Made by a program: the position numbers and the translations under genes
Shown: in pieces, positions 1 to 7,677 of the stretch
Layout: the number at the start of each line of letters is the position of its first letter
How positions within the stretch are numbered: position 1 is the stretch's first letter
The notes under the pieces: model-generated
What the model was told of the DNA's origin: nothing
Seen by the model: only the letters and a program-made list of their open reading frames with translations
The model's database searches: none
DNA from: Bacteroidota bacterium
Lineage (GTDB): Bacteria; Bacteroidota; Ignavibacteria; Ignavibacteriales; Melioribacteraceae
Length of the DNA stretch: 64,000 nt
Assembly (NCBI GenBank): GCA_018829205.1
Contig: JAHJUE010000010.1
Span: forward strand, 308,201 to 372,200
Direction: 5' to 3'

Positions 1-1
1 A

Positions 2-196
2 ACATTGGCAATTTATAATGTGCTCGGACAAAAAATAAGAAGTTTTGATTTATCCGGGTATAATAATTTATCTCAAATAAAAGTTGATTGGAACGGACTT
101 AACGATTATGGTTCACAAGTATCATCCGGCACCTACATTGCGGTATTAAAAACTAATGAATCCATTACATCGTTAAAACTTCTTCTAATTCGTTAA
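2..196 (+). CDS. 3' end of a secreted protein with a T9SS-type C-terminal sorting domain (partial)
   Basis: The frame is already open at the left edge of the window, so only about the last 64 residues of the protein are visible. They match the C-terminal sorting domain of T9SS cargo seen elsewhere in the window: a 'YNVLGQKI' strand, an 'SSGTYIAVL' turn and strand, and a basic end 'LLLIR'. In T9SS bacteria this domain directs outer-membrane translocation and is then cleaved or anchored. The cargo portion lies upstream, so the function of the whole protein cannot be told. A VIT-domain T9SS cargo gene follows 28 bases later on the same strand. Confidence 0.8.
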   Translation, partial: TLAIYNVLGQKIRSFDLSGYNNLSQIKVDWNGLNDYGSQVSSGTYIAVLKTNESITSLKLLLIR

Positions 197-224
197 TTAT
201 AAATTTTATTTGACAGGGAAAAAA

Positions 225-2354
225 ATGAAAAATTTATTGTTTATAATATTGTTGATTACAGTTGTTTCAATAAACGCTACGGAATTTTCGGTTTATGAAG
301 CCAATTACCCAAACGTAAAAGATTATAATGTAAATATTGATGAAGCAACAATTGTAATAAAGCCTGCCGGTAATTATGTTGAGTTTAATCTTTACATGAC
401 CGTATCATATGATTTTCAAAGCTGGTTTTTTAAAAATTATAACGAGCTTGAGTTTAACTGGCAGTTTAATCTTCCCGAAGAAGCTGTTGTGCATGAATTC
501 TGGTACTGGGAAGGTGATTCAATAATTGCCGCCGAAGTTTTAGATAAATGGACCGCTGAATTATTATTCAGCGACGTTAGCACACCTTTCAGAAACCCGG
601 GTTTATTAACACAAGGAAACGCAAACAGCGACGGCCAGGTACAGCATCAATTAAAATTATTCCCTATTAAAAGAAATGAAAAAAGAAGATTTAAAATTCA
701 ATATTTACTGCCGGGGAGACCAACGGGAAATAATTTGCGCGTATGGCTGCCGATGTCACAATTAATTTCTGAGAAAACACCGGGAATTGATAAATTAAAA
801 ATTCTTTATCTGTACGGCGACACAAAATATGAACCGGGAATTATCGGCACAGAAATATTATCATCAAAAGACAACCATGATTTAAATAGATGGGATATTG
901 AGATTCCAATTGAGTATGATCAGTTTGTCGAATTGGAACTTCCTTCGCCGATAAAAGATGAAGTATTTTTTACCACGTTCGAAAGAAACGGTGAAAATTT
1001 TTATCACCTTGCGGTTTATCCCCCCGAGGTACCTCGGGTTGCCAACCCTCGTAACGTATTATTTGTAATTGACTACAATAGATTTAATACAAAGGATTTG
1101 GACGGTGATTTTCTGCTTTCATATCTGAAAGAATCAGTTCAGCAGGCCTTCTCCGAATACGACTCAATTAATGTTATTGCCGCTTACGATAATATAGTGT
1201 ACGGCTCATCAAATTGGATTTCCGCAACTAAGGAAGGTGTTGATGAATTGTTCACAAATGTTATGATGAGGTCGTTGCCGAGCTACAATAATCTTCTTCC
1301 CCTAATTACCGAAGCAACAAATTTTATTAATACGCAAAATGATTCTTGCGAAGTTTTATTCATAACAAATACAAATACGATTAATTTAGGCGAAGAAGAT
1401 AAGAATCAACTCGCGGATCAAATAATATCAAAATTCAAACCGGGTACAAAAATTAATTTTTTTGATTTGGATAATAAATCTTACTTAAGATACAACAACG
1501 GATATTATGAAACACAAATGCAGTCGTTTTACGGAAGAATTGCTCATCCATCTTCAGGAAATTTATTTTTCCTAAGATATAATTCATTAAAAGAAATGCT
1601 TTATTCATTTTTATACGATGAAATTAGCCACTTTGAAAGTGTTGAAGTCCAGATGAGATTTCAGCAGGGTTACGCGCACAGCAAACATTTTATTGCTTTG
1701 CATGAAGGTTATTATCCGATGCACACACCAATAATGCAGATTGGGAAATTCCAGGGGGAACTGCCGGTTGATATTACTGTATTCGGAAAGTATAAATTAA
1801 ATAATGCCAAATATACATCCACATTAACCGAAGCAAATGTTGTTGCGGGGAACAATCAAATAGCAACTGCATGGTACGGCGCGCATCTTAAAACATTATT
1901 AAGACTCCCTTACAGTCCGCTTACCGTTGCCGATATTATTGATCTAAGCTTGGAACAGAAAATCTTAACTCCGTATTCCGGCTTCTTGGTTTTCCAGCCT
2001 GATGAAAATCACGGTTATTGCGACGACTGCGACGATAATAGCGGAGGTTTACCAACTTCTATTGAAGAAGAAGATTCCACATTAATTTTTGATGTAACCG
2101 CATTTCCAAATCCGTTTAATCCTTCAACTACAATAAACTATATTCTGCCCGAAGCAGGGTTTGTAGCGATAAAGGTTTTTAATATACTCGGAGAAACTGT
2201 CGCTGAACTTGTTAATGAAAATCAAATAATGGGAAAATATTCGGCCGTATTTAACGGAAGCGGTCTTTCTTCAGGAATTTATATTTTAACGATTACATTC
2301 GAAGGTAATACTAAAAGTTATTTTAAAACAAAAAAATTGCTCTTAGTCAAATAA
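225..2354 (+). CDS. Secreted VIT-domain protein with T9SS sorting domain
   Basis: The protein has about 709 residues. I chose ATG 225, preceded by AGGGA, over the in-frame TTG at 210 because it gives a clean signal peptide (MKNLLFIILLITVVSINA). Residues 20-220 look like a VIT (vault/inter-alpha-trypsin) domain, with a membrane-proximal 'FNWQFNLPEEAVVHEFWYW' stretch and a 'FPIKRNEKRRFKIQY' strand. A large middle section could be a degenerate von Willebrand-like fold ('NVLFVIDYN'), but no clear metal-binding motif is visible. A Cys/Asp-rich linker follows ('YCDDCDDNSGG'), then a T9SS sorting domain with 'FPNPFNPSTTINY' and 'SSGIYILTITF'. It is probably exported to the cell surface. The ligand or activity is unknown. 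A terminator follows. Confidence 0.8.
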   Translation: MKNLLFIILLITVVSINATEFSVYEANYPNVKDYNVNIDEATIVIKPAGNYVEFNLYMTVSYDFQSWFFKNYNELEFNWQFNLPEEAVVHEFWYWEGDSIIAAEVLDKWTAELLFSDVSTPFRNPGLLTQGNANSDGQVQHQLKLFPIKRNEKRRFKIQYLLPGRPTGNNLRVWLPMSQLISEKTPGIDKLKILYLYGDTKYEPGIIGTEILSSKDNHDLNRWDIEIPIEYDQFVELELPSPIKDEVFFTTFERNGENFYHLAVYPPEVPRVANPRNVLFVIDYNRFNTKDLDGDFLLSYLKESVQQAFSEYDSINVIAAYDNIVYGSSNWISATKEGVDELFTNVMMRSLPSYNNLLPLITEATNFINTQNDSCEVLFITNTNTINLGEEDKNQLADQIISKFKPGTKINFFDLDNKSYLRYNNGYYETQMQSFYGRIAHPSSGNLFFLRYNSLKEMLYSFLYDEISHFESVEVQMRFQQGYAHSKHFIALHEGYYPMHTPIMQIGKFQGELPVDITVFGKYKLNNAKYTSTLTEANVVAGNNQIATAWYGAHLKTLLRLPYSPLTVADIIDLSLEQKILTPYSGFLVFQPDENHGYCDDCDDNSGGLPTSIEEEDSTLIFDVTAFPNPFNPSTTINYILPEAGFVAIKVFNILGETVAELVNENQIMGKYSAVFNGSGLSSGIYILTITFEGNTKSYFKTKKLLLVK

Positions 2355-2388
2355 ACTATTAGCGAAATGCAAACTGAAGATTTTAAAA

Positions 2389-2425
2389 TAAGAACCCGGT
2401 CTTTTTATGACTCGGGTTCTTTTTA
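2389..2425 (+). terminator. Rho-independent terminator after the VIT protein gene
   Basis: A perfect hairpin pairs AAGAACCCG with CGGGTTCTT around a 14-base loop and runs into TTTTT. It lies 35 bases after the stop codon of the VIT-domain gene. Confidence 0.85.
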
Positions 2426-2486
2426 CTTCGCAAATATCTAATTTTAAATCCATTGTCAAATAACTAATATTTTTTAATATTCATTC

Positions 2487-3626
2487 ATGAAAAAATACAT
2501 TTTAATTTTATTTCTTTCGGGATTATTTCAAGCCGTATTTGGCCAGGCAAATAAATTTGATTCCCTTGTAACAAAAGGGATTAATGAAATTTATAATCTT
2601 CAATTTGAAGACGCCGAAAAAACTTTTTCAATTGTTAGAAATAATTATCCTAAACATCCCTCCGGTATTTTTTTCGACGCCATGATTGATTGGTGGAGGA
2701 TAATGATTGATTTTAACAATGTTGAATACGATGATAACTTTATCCAAAAACTCGAAAATGTAATTGATAAATGTGACAACATTTTAGATGATCATCCAAA
2801 TAATGTTGATGCCATTTTCTTCAAAGGCGGCGCGCTTGGATTCAGAGCCCGCCTTTATGCCGTGCGCGAAAGCTGGATTGACGCGGCTATGGACGGTAAA
2901 GACGCACTTCCCCTGGTTTATGAAGCATATGAAATTGATCCTTCTAATAAAGATGTTCAGCTTGGCTTCGGTATTTATAACTATTATGCGCAGGTAATTC
3001 CGGAGCAGTACCCGTGGGTAGGACCGTTTTTAATTTTTTTCCCGAGCGGCGATAAAGCAAAAGGAATACAGCAGTTAATTACTACCGCTGAAGAAGGACG
3101 GTACGCAAAAATCGAAGCCCAGTATTTTTTAATGACGCTTTATTATTCATTTGAAAATAAAATGAACGAAGCGTTAATATATGCTCAAAGGTTAAGACGG
3201 CAGTTTCCCGACAACCCGGTTTTTGATAAGTATTACGGACGTATACTTGTAAAATCAGGGAACCTAACAAAAGCCGGCGAAATTTTTAAAGCGATCTTAA
3301 AGAAAAGCAAAAATGGTAAAAGAGGGTACTCAAGTTATTACGCCCGAGAAGCTCATTATTATATTGGACTGGATCATTTTCAGAAAAATAATCTGGATTC
3401 TTCATTGGTTGAGTTTGAAATCTGCGAAAATATTTCACGAAAAATTGACGAAGAAAAAGAAACAGGGTTTTTGGCTAACTCACTGCTTTATCAGGGTATG
3501 ATTTACGATTTAAAAAACCAAAAAGAAAAATCTAAAGCTAAATATGAAAAAGTTTTAACTGTTGATGACTATAAAGATTCACACAAAAAATCTAAAGAGT
3601 TTTTGAGAAAACCTTATAAAAAATAA
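2487..3626 (+). CDS. Secreted tetratricopeptide-repeat protein
   Basis: The product has 379 residues with an N-terminal signal peptide (MKKYILILFLSGLFQAVFGQ). The rest is helical and TPR-like: repeated pairs such as 'INEIYNLQFEDAEKTFS', 'YAQRLRRQFPDNPVFDKYYG' and 'AREAHYYIGLDHFQKNNLD' carry the usual alternation of aromatic and small residues. No catalytic motif is visible. TPR proteins act as protein-protein scaffolds, so a periplasmic or outer-membrane-associated role is likely but the partner is unknown. The gene converges with porQ, with only three bases between the two stop codons and no obvious terminator hairpin. Confidence 0.75.
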   Translation: MKKYILILFLSGLFQAVFGQANKFDSLVTKGINEIYNLQFEDAEKTFSIVRNNYPKHPSGIFFDAMIDWWRIMIDFNNVEYDDNFIQKLENVIDKCDNILDDHPNNVDAIFFKGGALGFRARLYAVRESWIDAAMDGKDALPLVYEAYEIDPSNKDVQLGFGIYNYYAQVIPEQYPWVGPFLIFFPSGDKAKGIQQLITTAEEGRYAKIEAQYFLMTLYYSFENKMNEALIYAQRLRRQFPDNPVFDKYYGRILVKSGNLTKAGEIFKAILKKSKNGKRGYSSYYAREAHYYIGLDHFQKNNLDSSLVEFEICENISRKIDEEKETGFLANSLLYQGMIYDLKNQKEKSKAKYEKVLTVDDYKDSHKKSKEFLRKPYKK

Positions 3627-3629
3627 TTT

Positions 3630-4559
3630 CTATAAATCAGTTGAAATACCGATCCTATGTATTCCGCCTATTAAACCTAATGATGAAAAAGCATAATCAA
3701 CTTTGTAATCGCTGATTAATATACCTACGCCGATATTAAATCCCGCAAGCCCTGCGGAAGCATCTAATTTTAAGTCCTTCCTTTTCTGATTGTCGTACCC
3801 GAATCTGAATTGAACCGCTTTACTGAAACGGAATTCACCGCCGAATGTAAACTGTGAAAAGCGGTCGGATATTTTATCATATTTTTCATTCAGTTTATTA
3901 AATGAACCGTAAAATTTGAAAGGGATATAAGCTAATTTTTTTGAGAATCCTATTCTAACATCAATAGGCAGGTTTTCATTCTTTTCAAAATAAGAAGAAA
4001 GCTGAGAACCCAGATTTAATGCGGAAAACCCAATTGTCCATCCGTCTTCGGGAAATAAATATTGAAGCCCTAAATCAACCGCTAATCCGGCCGACGATTG
4101 TGAGGCAAGACTTGAATAAATAAATTTTACGTTTGCACCGTAATTAAAATTTTCATCAATTTGATTGGCGTACCCTATTAGAAATGCAAAATCACCAGCG
4201 CCGAATTCCCCTGTTTTATTTCCGAATTGATCCGCCTCTGTAAAATTACCGTAATTTATGTACTGAACTCCGGCGGCAAATCTTCCTAAATCGGCGACTT
4301 CCTGTGAATATGAAACACTTGCCGAATTGATATCAAGTAAATGACTTACAAATGAAAATGATGCGGGTTTGTTTTCCAGCGAATACAACCCGGCGGGATT
4401 GTAGAATATTACATTCGGATCATCATTGTTGGCAACAAAACTTCCGGCTAATGCGGCAGCTCTGGGACTTGCGTCCAATTTCAGGAATTCGTACGTAGAT
4501 TGCGCATTAATCGTAACCGTAAAAATGATAATTAATATATAAAAACAACTTTTGAACAT
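3630..4559 (-). CDS. porQ: PorQ-like type IX secretion outer-membrane protein
   Basis: The protein has 309 residues with a signal peptide ending near 'TVTINAQS'. It opens with 'YEFLKLDASPRAAALAGS', followed by 'FYNPAGLYSL', the arrangement of the PorV/PorQ (UPF0164) beta-barrel family. A central 'YINYGNFTEADQFGNKTG' and 'GAGDFAFLIGYA' closely resemble PorQ rather than PorV. In T9SS organisms these barrels act at the outer membrane in cargo handling, and several proteins with T9SS sorting domains are encoded in this window. The remaining T9SS machinery (porK/L/M/N, sov) is not in view. The PorV/PorQ assignment within the family is from memory of motifs, not an alignment. Confidence 0.78.
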   Translation of the reverse strand: MFKSCFYILIIIFTVTINAQSTYEFLKLDASPRAAALAGSFVANNDDPNVIFYNPAGLYSLENKPASFSFVSHLLDINSASVSYSQEVADLGRFAAGVQYINYGNFTEADQFGNKTGEFGAGDFAFLIGYANQIDENFNYGANVKFIYSSLASQSSAGLAVDLGLQYLFPEDGWTIGFSALNLGSQLSSYFEKNENLPIDVRIGFSKKLAYIPFKFYGSFNKLNEKYDKISDRFSQFTFGGEFRFSKAVQFRFGYDNQKRKDLKLDASAGLAGFNIGVGILISDYKVDYAFSSLGLIGGIHRIGISTDL

Positions 4560-4798
4560 AATATCCTCAATTTTGACAATCGATATTAAAAATTATGGAA
4601 TATAAAGGCAAGCCAATAATCCCTGTAGAAAATTATTATAAACAAATTACAAATATATCCGGAATTTTTGATCTCTTAAATATTTTTTTTATAGATTTTA
4701 GTCCCGGGTTTCTAATTTAAAAATAGCCTCGATATTTCCGGAACTAAGGGGAATAATTAAGTGTTAGATACGTCAAATAAAGAAAAAAGGAATAATTT

Positions 4799-5650
4799 AT
4801 GAACGGATTTAAAACAGTATTGTTAATGACAATGATGATGTTGTTGTTTTTGTTTGTCGGCAACTTATTGGGAGGTGAACAGGGCTTAATTATAGCATTT
4901 ATAATATCATTAGCTCTGAATTTCGGTTCATATTGGTTTTCCGATAAGATTGTTTTAAAAATGTACCGAGCCGTTGAAGTAACTGAACAGGATTACCCAC
5001 AGCTGCATTCAATTGTTGAAGATCTTTCTCAAAAAGCGCTTATTCCGAAACCAAGGGTATATTTAATGGAGAACCCGACGCCGAACGCCTTTGCTACCGG
5101 AAGAAATCCTGATAACGGCGCAGTTGCCGTTACTACCGGATTAATGAAAATATTGAATAAAGACGAGCTGGAAGGAGTTATCGCTCACGAACTTGCTCAT
5201 ATTAAAAACCGTGACATTTTAATAAGTACAATTGCCGCAACTCTTGTAGGTACAATAACATTTATTGCGAGAATGGCCGGATGGGCCGCATTATTTGGCG
5301 GCGGTTCAAAAGACCGTGACGACAGCAGCGGAATCTCGGATTTAGTATTAATGATACTTGCTCCTGTAATAGCTCTTTTAATTCAAATGGCTATTTCAAG
5401 AAGCAGGGAGTTTATGGCCGACGCGGGCGGAGCAGCAATAAGTGGAAAACCAATGGGACTTGCCAGCGCCTTAAATAAATTAACAAAAGCAGGCGAGGTA
5501 ATTCCTATGCGCAATGCAGGTACATCATCGGCGCATATGTTTATCGTAAACCCGCTTTCAGGTAAATCTTTAATGAAATTGTTCTCAACTCATCCTCCAA
5601 TGGAGGAAAGAATTTTACGGCTTAAAGAAATTGAAGCCGGCAGAAGATAA
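4799..5650 (+). CDS. htpX: HtpX-type M48 membrane zinc protease
   Basis: The protein has 283 residues, a typical HtpX length. Two N-terminal hydrophobic segments (about residues 5-25 and 29-47) are followed by the zinc motif HELAH at residues 130-134, a third ligand E204 in 'SREFMADAGG', and two hydrophobic segments between them. The C-terminus has the family 'LFSTHPPMEERI' signature. HtpX is an inner-membrane metallopeptidase that cuts misfolded membrane proteins and overlaps functionally with FtsH. The start ATG has a good AAAGG ribosome-binding site. The gene is transcribed alone and ends in a strong terminator. Confidence 0.95.
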   Translation: MNGFKTVLLMTMMMLLFLFVGNLLGGEQGLIIAFIISLALNFGSYWFSDKIVLKMYRAVEVTEQDYPQLHSIVEDLSQKALIPKPRVYLMENPTPNAFATGRNPDNGAVAVTTGLMKILNKDELEGVIAHELAHIKNRDILISTIAATLVGTITFIARMAGWAALFGGGSKDRDDSSGISDLVLMILAPVIALLIQMAISRSREFMADAGGAAISGKPMGLASALNKLTKAGEVIPMRNAGTSSAHMFIVNPLSGKSLMKLFSTHPPMEERILRLKEIEAGRR

Positions 5651-5657
5651 ATTTACG

Positions 5658-5688
5658 GCGCAGATTTAATAATCTGCGCTTTTTTTTT
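5658..5688 (+). terminator. Rho-independent terminator after htpX
   Basis: GCGCAGATT pairs perfectly with AATCTGCGC around a TAAT loop, followed by nine T residues. It begins seven bases after the htpX stop. Confidence 0.92.
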
Positions 5689-5756
5689 AATTGACATTTG
5701 CATTCAGAATTTCAAATTTAAACATCAATCAAATAAAAATTAGACCTCCGGTAAAA

Positions 5757-6371
5757 GTGACTAAAAAATTACATCTCTTATCTCTTAAAATTTTATTTTT
5801 ATTAGTATTTACGGCCTCATTTTCATTTGCGCAATCGTTAACAAACCTTGAGCAAATTTTTGGATTAATTGATAAATCAGGCAAAGAAATAGCTTTATCA
5901 CTTAATTCTCAATCTAAAAATATCGGTTTGAAATATAATTGCCCCGCAGAGTATAAAATATTGGAACAAAGGATCGAATTCGCTTTTTCAAGAAGCAGTA
6001 TAAATTTTAATAAAGAAAATTCTGTCGATTATTCTATTTTAAATTATAACCTTGATATAGCCGGAATAAACTATAAACGCGTATTCAAGGACGGATGGTT
6101 CGGCAATTTGCTTGTAGAACGGGAATCGTTTATTCGCGGTACATACGTTCTTGAAAATAAAGGGGTCTTTTTATTATCTGAAAAATTTGATTATTCGGTA
6201 ACAGACACTATCAAAAAAGATGATATAAGCAGTCTCGAAAATCTTTCTCTCCCCTTTACAAAGGACGAAATTCCGCCGGAACCTTTCTTTTCCGGGCTTC
6301 TTGAACCAATTATAGCTGTCGGAACCGCTGTTGTAACTGTAATATTGTTCTTTACTGTTCGCAGTAAGTAA
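5757..6371 (+). CDS. Exported protein of unknown function with C-terminal membrane segment
   Basis: I do not recognise this protein. The frame is open from a TTG at 5691, but the 22 residues before GTG 5757 look like untranslated spacer. From that GTG the product has 204 residues and a clear signal peptide ending 'TASFSFAQS'. The mature part is mostly predicted beta structure with no catalytic motif. The last 25 residues hold a proline turn and one hydrophobic helix ('IIAVGTAVVTVILFF') ending in a short basic tail, which suggests an anchored exported protein. It sits immediately upstream of bamD on the same strand, so an envelope role is possible. The start codon is uncertain because no strong ribosome-binding site precedes any candidate. 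Confidence 0.6.
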   Translation: MTKKLHLLSLKILFLLVFTASFSFAQSLTNLEQIFGLIDKSGKEIALSLNSQSKNIGLKYNCPAEYKILEQRIEFAFSRSSINFNKENSVDYSILNYNLDIAGINYKRVFKDGWFGNLLVERESFIRGTYVLENKGVFLLSEKFDYSVTDTIKKDDISSLENLSLPFTKDEIPPEPFFSGLLEPIIAVGTAVVTVILFFTVRSK

Positions 6372-6454
6372 TAATAGATTGGTATTTGAGGTCACTTTAA
6401 TTTTCTTTATTTTTATGGTCTTGTTTTGATAAAATTGCGGAGTAGGTTTTATAC

Positions 6455-7201
6455 ATGAAAAGTTTTTTTGTTTCTCTATTATTAGTTGCGGTAATTGCCG
6501 GATGTTCCAGCAGTGTAGATACGGCGAGATTAGATTCTCAAGGGCATTTTGATTACGCGTTTTCTCTTTATGAAGATGAAGATTATTTATACGCCGTTAA
6601 CGAATTACGCTCTATACTTTTACAGTACCCTGGCAGCGCGGTAAACGACGACGCGCAATACTACCTTGGCATGTCATATTTCAAACGCGAAGAGTTTTTA
6701 TTAGGCGCTTATGAATTCAGTAAATTGATAAGGGATATTCCCGCAAGTCCGTTTGTCCCGGAAGCCCAATATATGCTTGCGGAATCTTATTATCAGCTTT
6801 CACCTCCATATCCGCTGGATCAGTCCTATACAAAAAAAGCCGTTGAAGAATTCCAGGCGTTTATTGATTTCTTTCCGGCAAACCCCAGGGTAGAAGAATG
6901 TGAAAGAAAAATAGAAGAATTAAATGAAAGACAAGCGGAGAAAGAATATAACGCTGGTTTTATTTATGAGAAGATGGAATATTATAATGCGGCAATGAAA
7001 TACTACCAGTTTGTTGTTGATACTTATCACGACACAAAATTTGCACCCATATCTTTATTCAGAAAAATTCAAATTGAAATTCAGAAAGATATGAATTACG
7101 AAGTTTTAAAAGATATATCATTGTTTCTTGAAAAGTACCCTGAAGATCAAAATGCGAGCAAGGTAAAAGAGCTGCAAACTGAATTAACAGCGGAAGGATA
7201 A
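6455..7201 (+). CDS. bamD: Outer-membrane assembly lipoprotein BamD
   Basis: The protein has 248 residues with a lipoprotein signal whose lipobox ends AGC (lipidated Cys17). TPR-like repeats cover the mature part: 'HFDYAFSLYEDEDYLYAVNE', 'AQYYLGMSYFKREEF', 'AQYMLAESYYQLSPPYPLDQ' and 'AVEEFQAFIDFFPANP'. The 'SPPYPLDQ' insertion is typical of the BamD/YfiO family. BamD joins BamA on the periplasmic side of the outer membrane and helps fold beta-barrel proteins, such as the TonB receptor, PorQ and small barrel encoded nearby. Its stop codon overlaps the start of the thioesterase gene by one base (TAATG), so the two are co-transcribed and probably translationally coupled. Confidence 0.9.
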   Translation: MKSFFVSLLLVAVIAGCSSSVDTARLDSQGHFDYAFSLYEDEDYLYAVNELRSILLQYPGSAVNDDAQYYLGMSYFKREEFLLGAYEFSKLIRDIPASPFVPEAQYMLAESYYQLSPPYPLDQSYTKKAVEEFQAFIDFFPANPRVEECERKIEELNERQAEKEYNAGFIYEKMEYYNAAMKYYQFVVDTYHDTKFAPISLFRKIQIEIQKDMNYEVLKDISLFLEKYPEDQNASKVKELQTELTAEG

Positions 7202-7677
7202 TGAACGGCAGCCAGGTTATTAAAAAATCTGTTAAAGAATCTGTTGTTACTATGACGGAACTTGTTCTGCCGCACCATACAAATCAACTCGGCAATTTGC
7301 TGGGCGGTCAGCTTATGCACTGGATTGATATCTGCGCGGCTCTTGCTTCATCAAAGCATTCGCAGAGGGTTTGCGTTACCGCCTCGGTTGACAATATTGA
7401 ATTCCATCATCCAATTAAGTTAGGAAGTGTTGTTACATTAATTGCATCGGTTAACAGGGTGTTTAATACTTCTATGGAAGTAGGAGTAAAAGTAATTACC
7501 GAAAATTACATTGAAGGAAAAAAAGTACACACTAATTCGGCTTATTTAACCTTTGTAGCAGTAGATAAAGACGTTAAGCCGGTAAAATCATTTGAAATTA
7601 TACCCGAATCCGATGAAGAAAAAAGAAGATATAAAGAAGCGCTCGAACGGAGAGAAACCCGCCTTAATTCACGCTGA
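7201..7677 (+). CDS. Hotdog-fold acyl-CoA thioesterase (YciA/BACH type)
   Basis: The protein has 158 residues. The sequence 'HHTNQLGNLLGGQLMHWIDI' is the family signature of YciA/cytosolic acyl-CoA hydrolases, with the likely catalytic Asp43 following GGxLMxW. A later 'VDNIEFHHPIKLGSVV' strand completes a single 4HBT hotdog domain. It hydrolyses fatty acyl-CoA to free acid and CoA in the cytoplasm, and usually forms hexamers. The start codon overlaps the bamD stop by one base, and its last 65 bases overlap the chosen start of the next gene. Substrate chain length cannot be told from sequence. Confidence 0.88.
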   Translation: MNGSQVIKKSVKESVVTMTELVLPHHTNQLGNLLGGQLMHWIDICAALASSKHSQRVCVTASVDNIEFHHPIKLGSVVTLIASVNRVFNTSMEVGVKVITENYIEGKKVHTNSAYLTFVAVDKDVKPVKSFEIIPESDEEKRRYKEALERRETRLNSR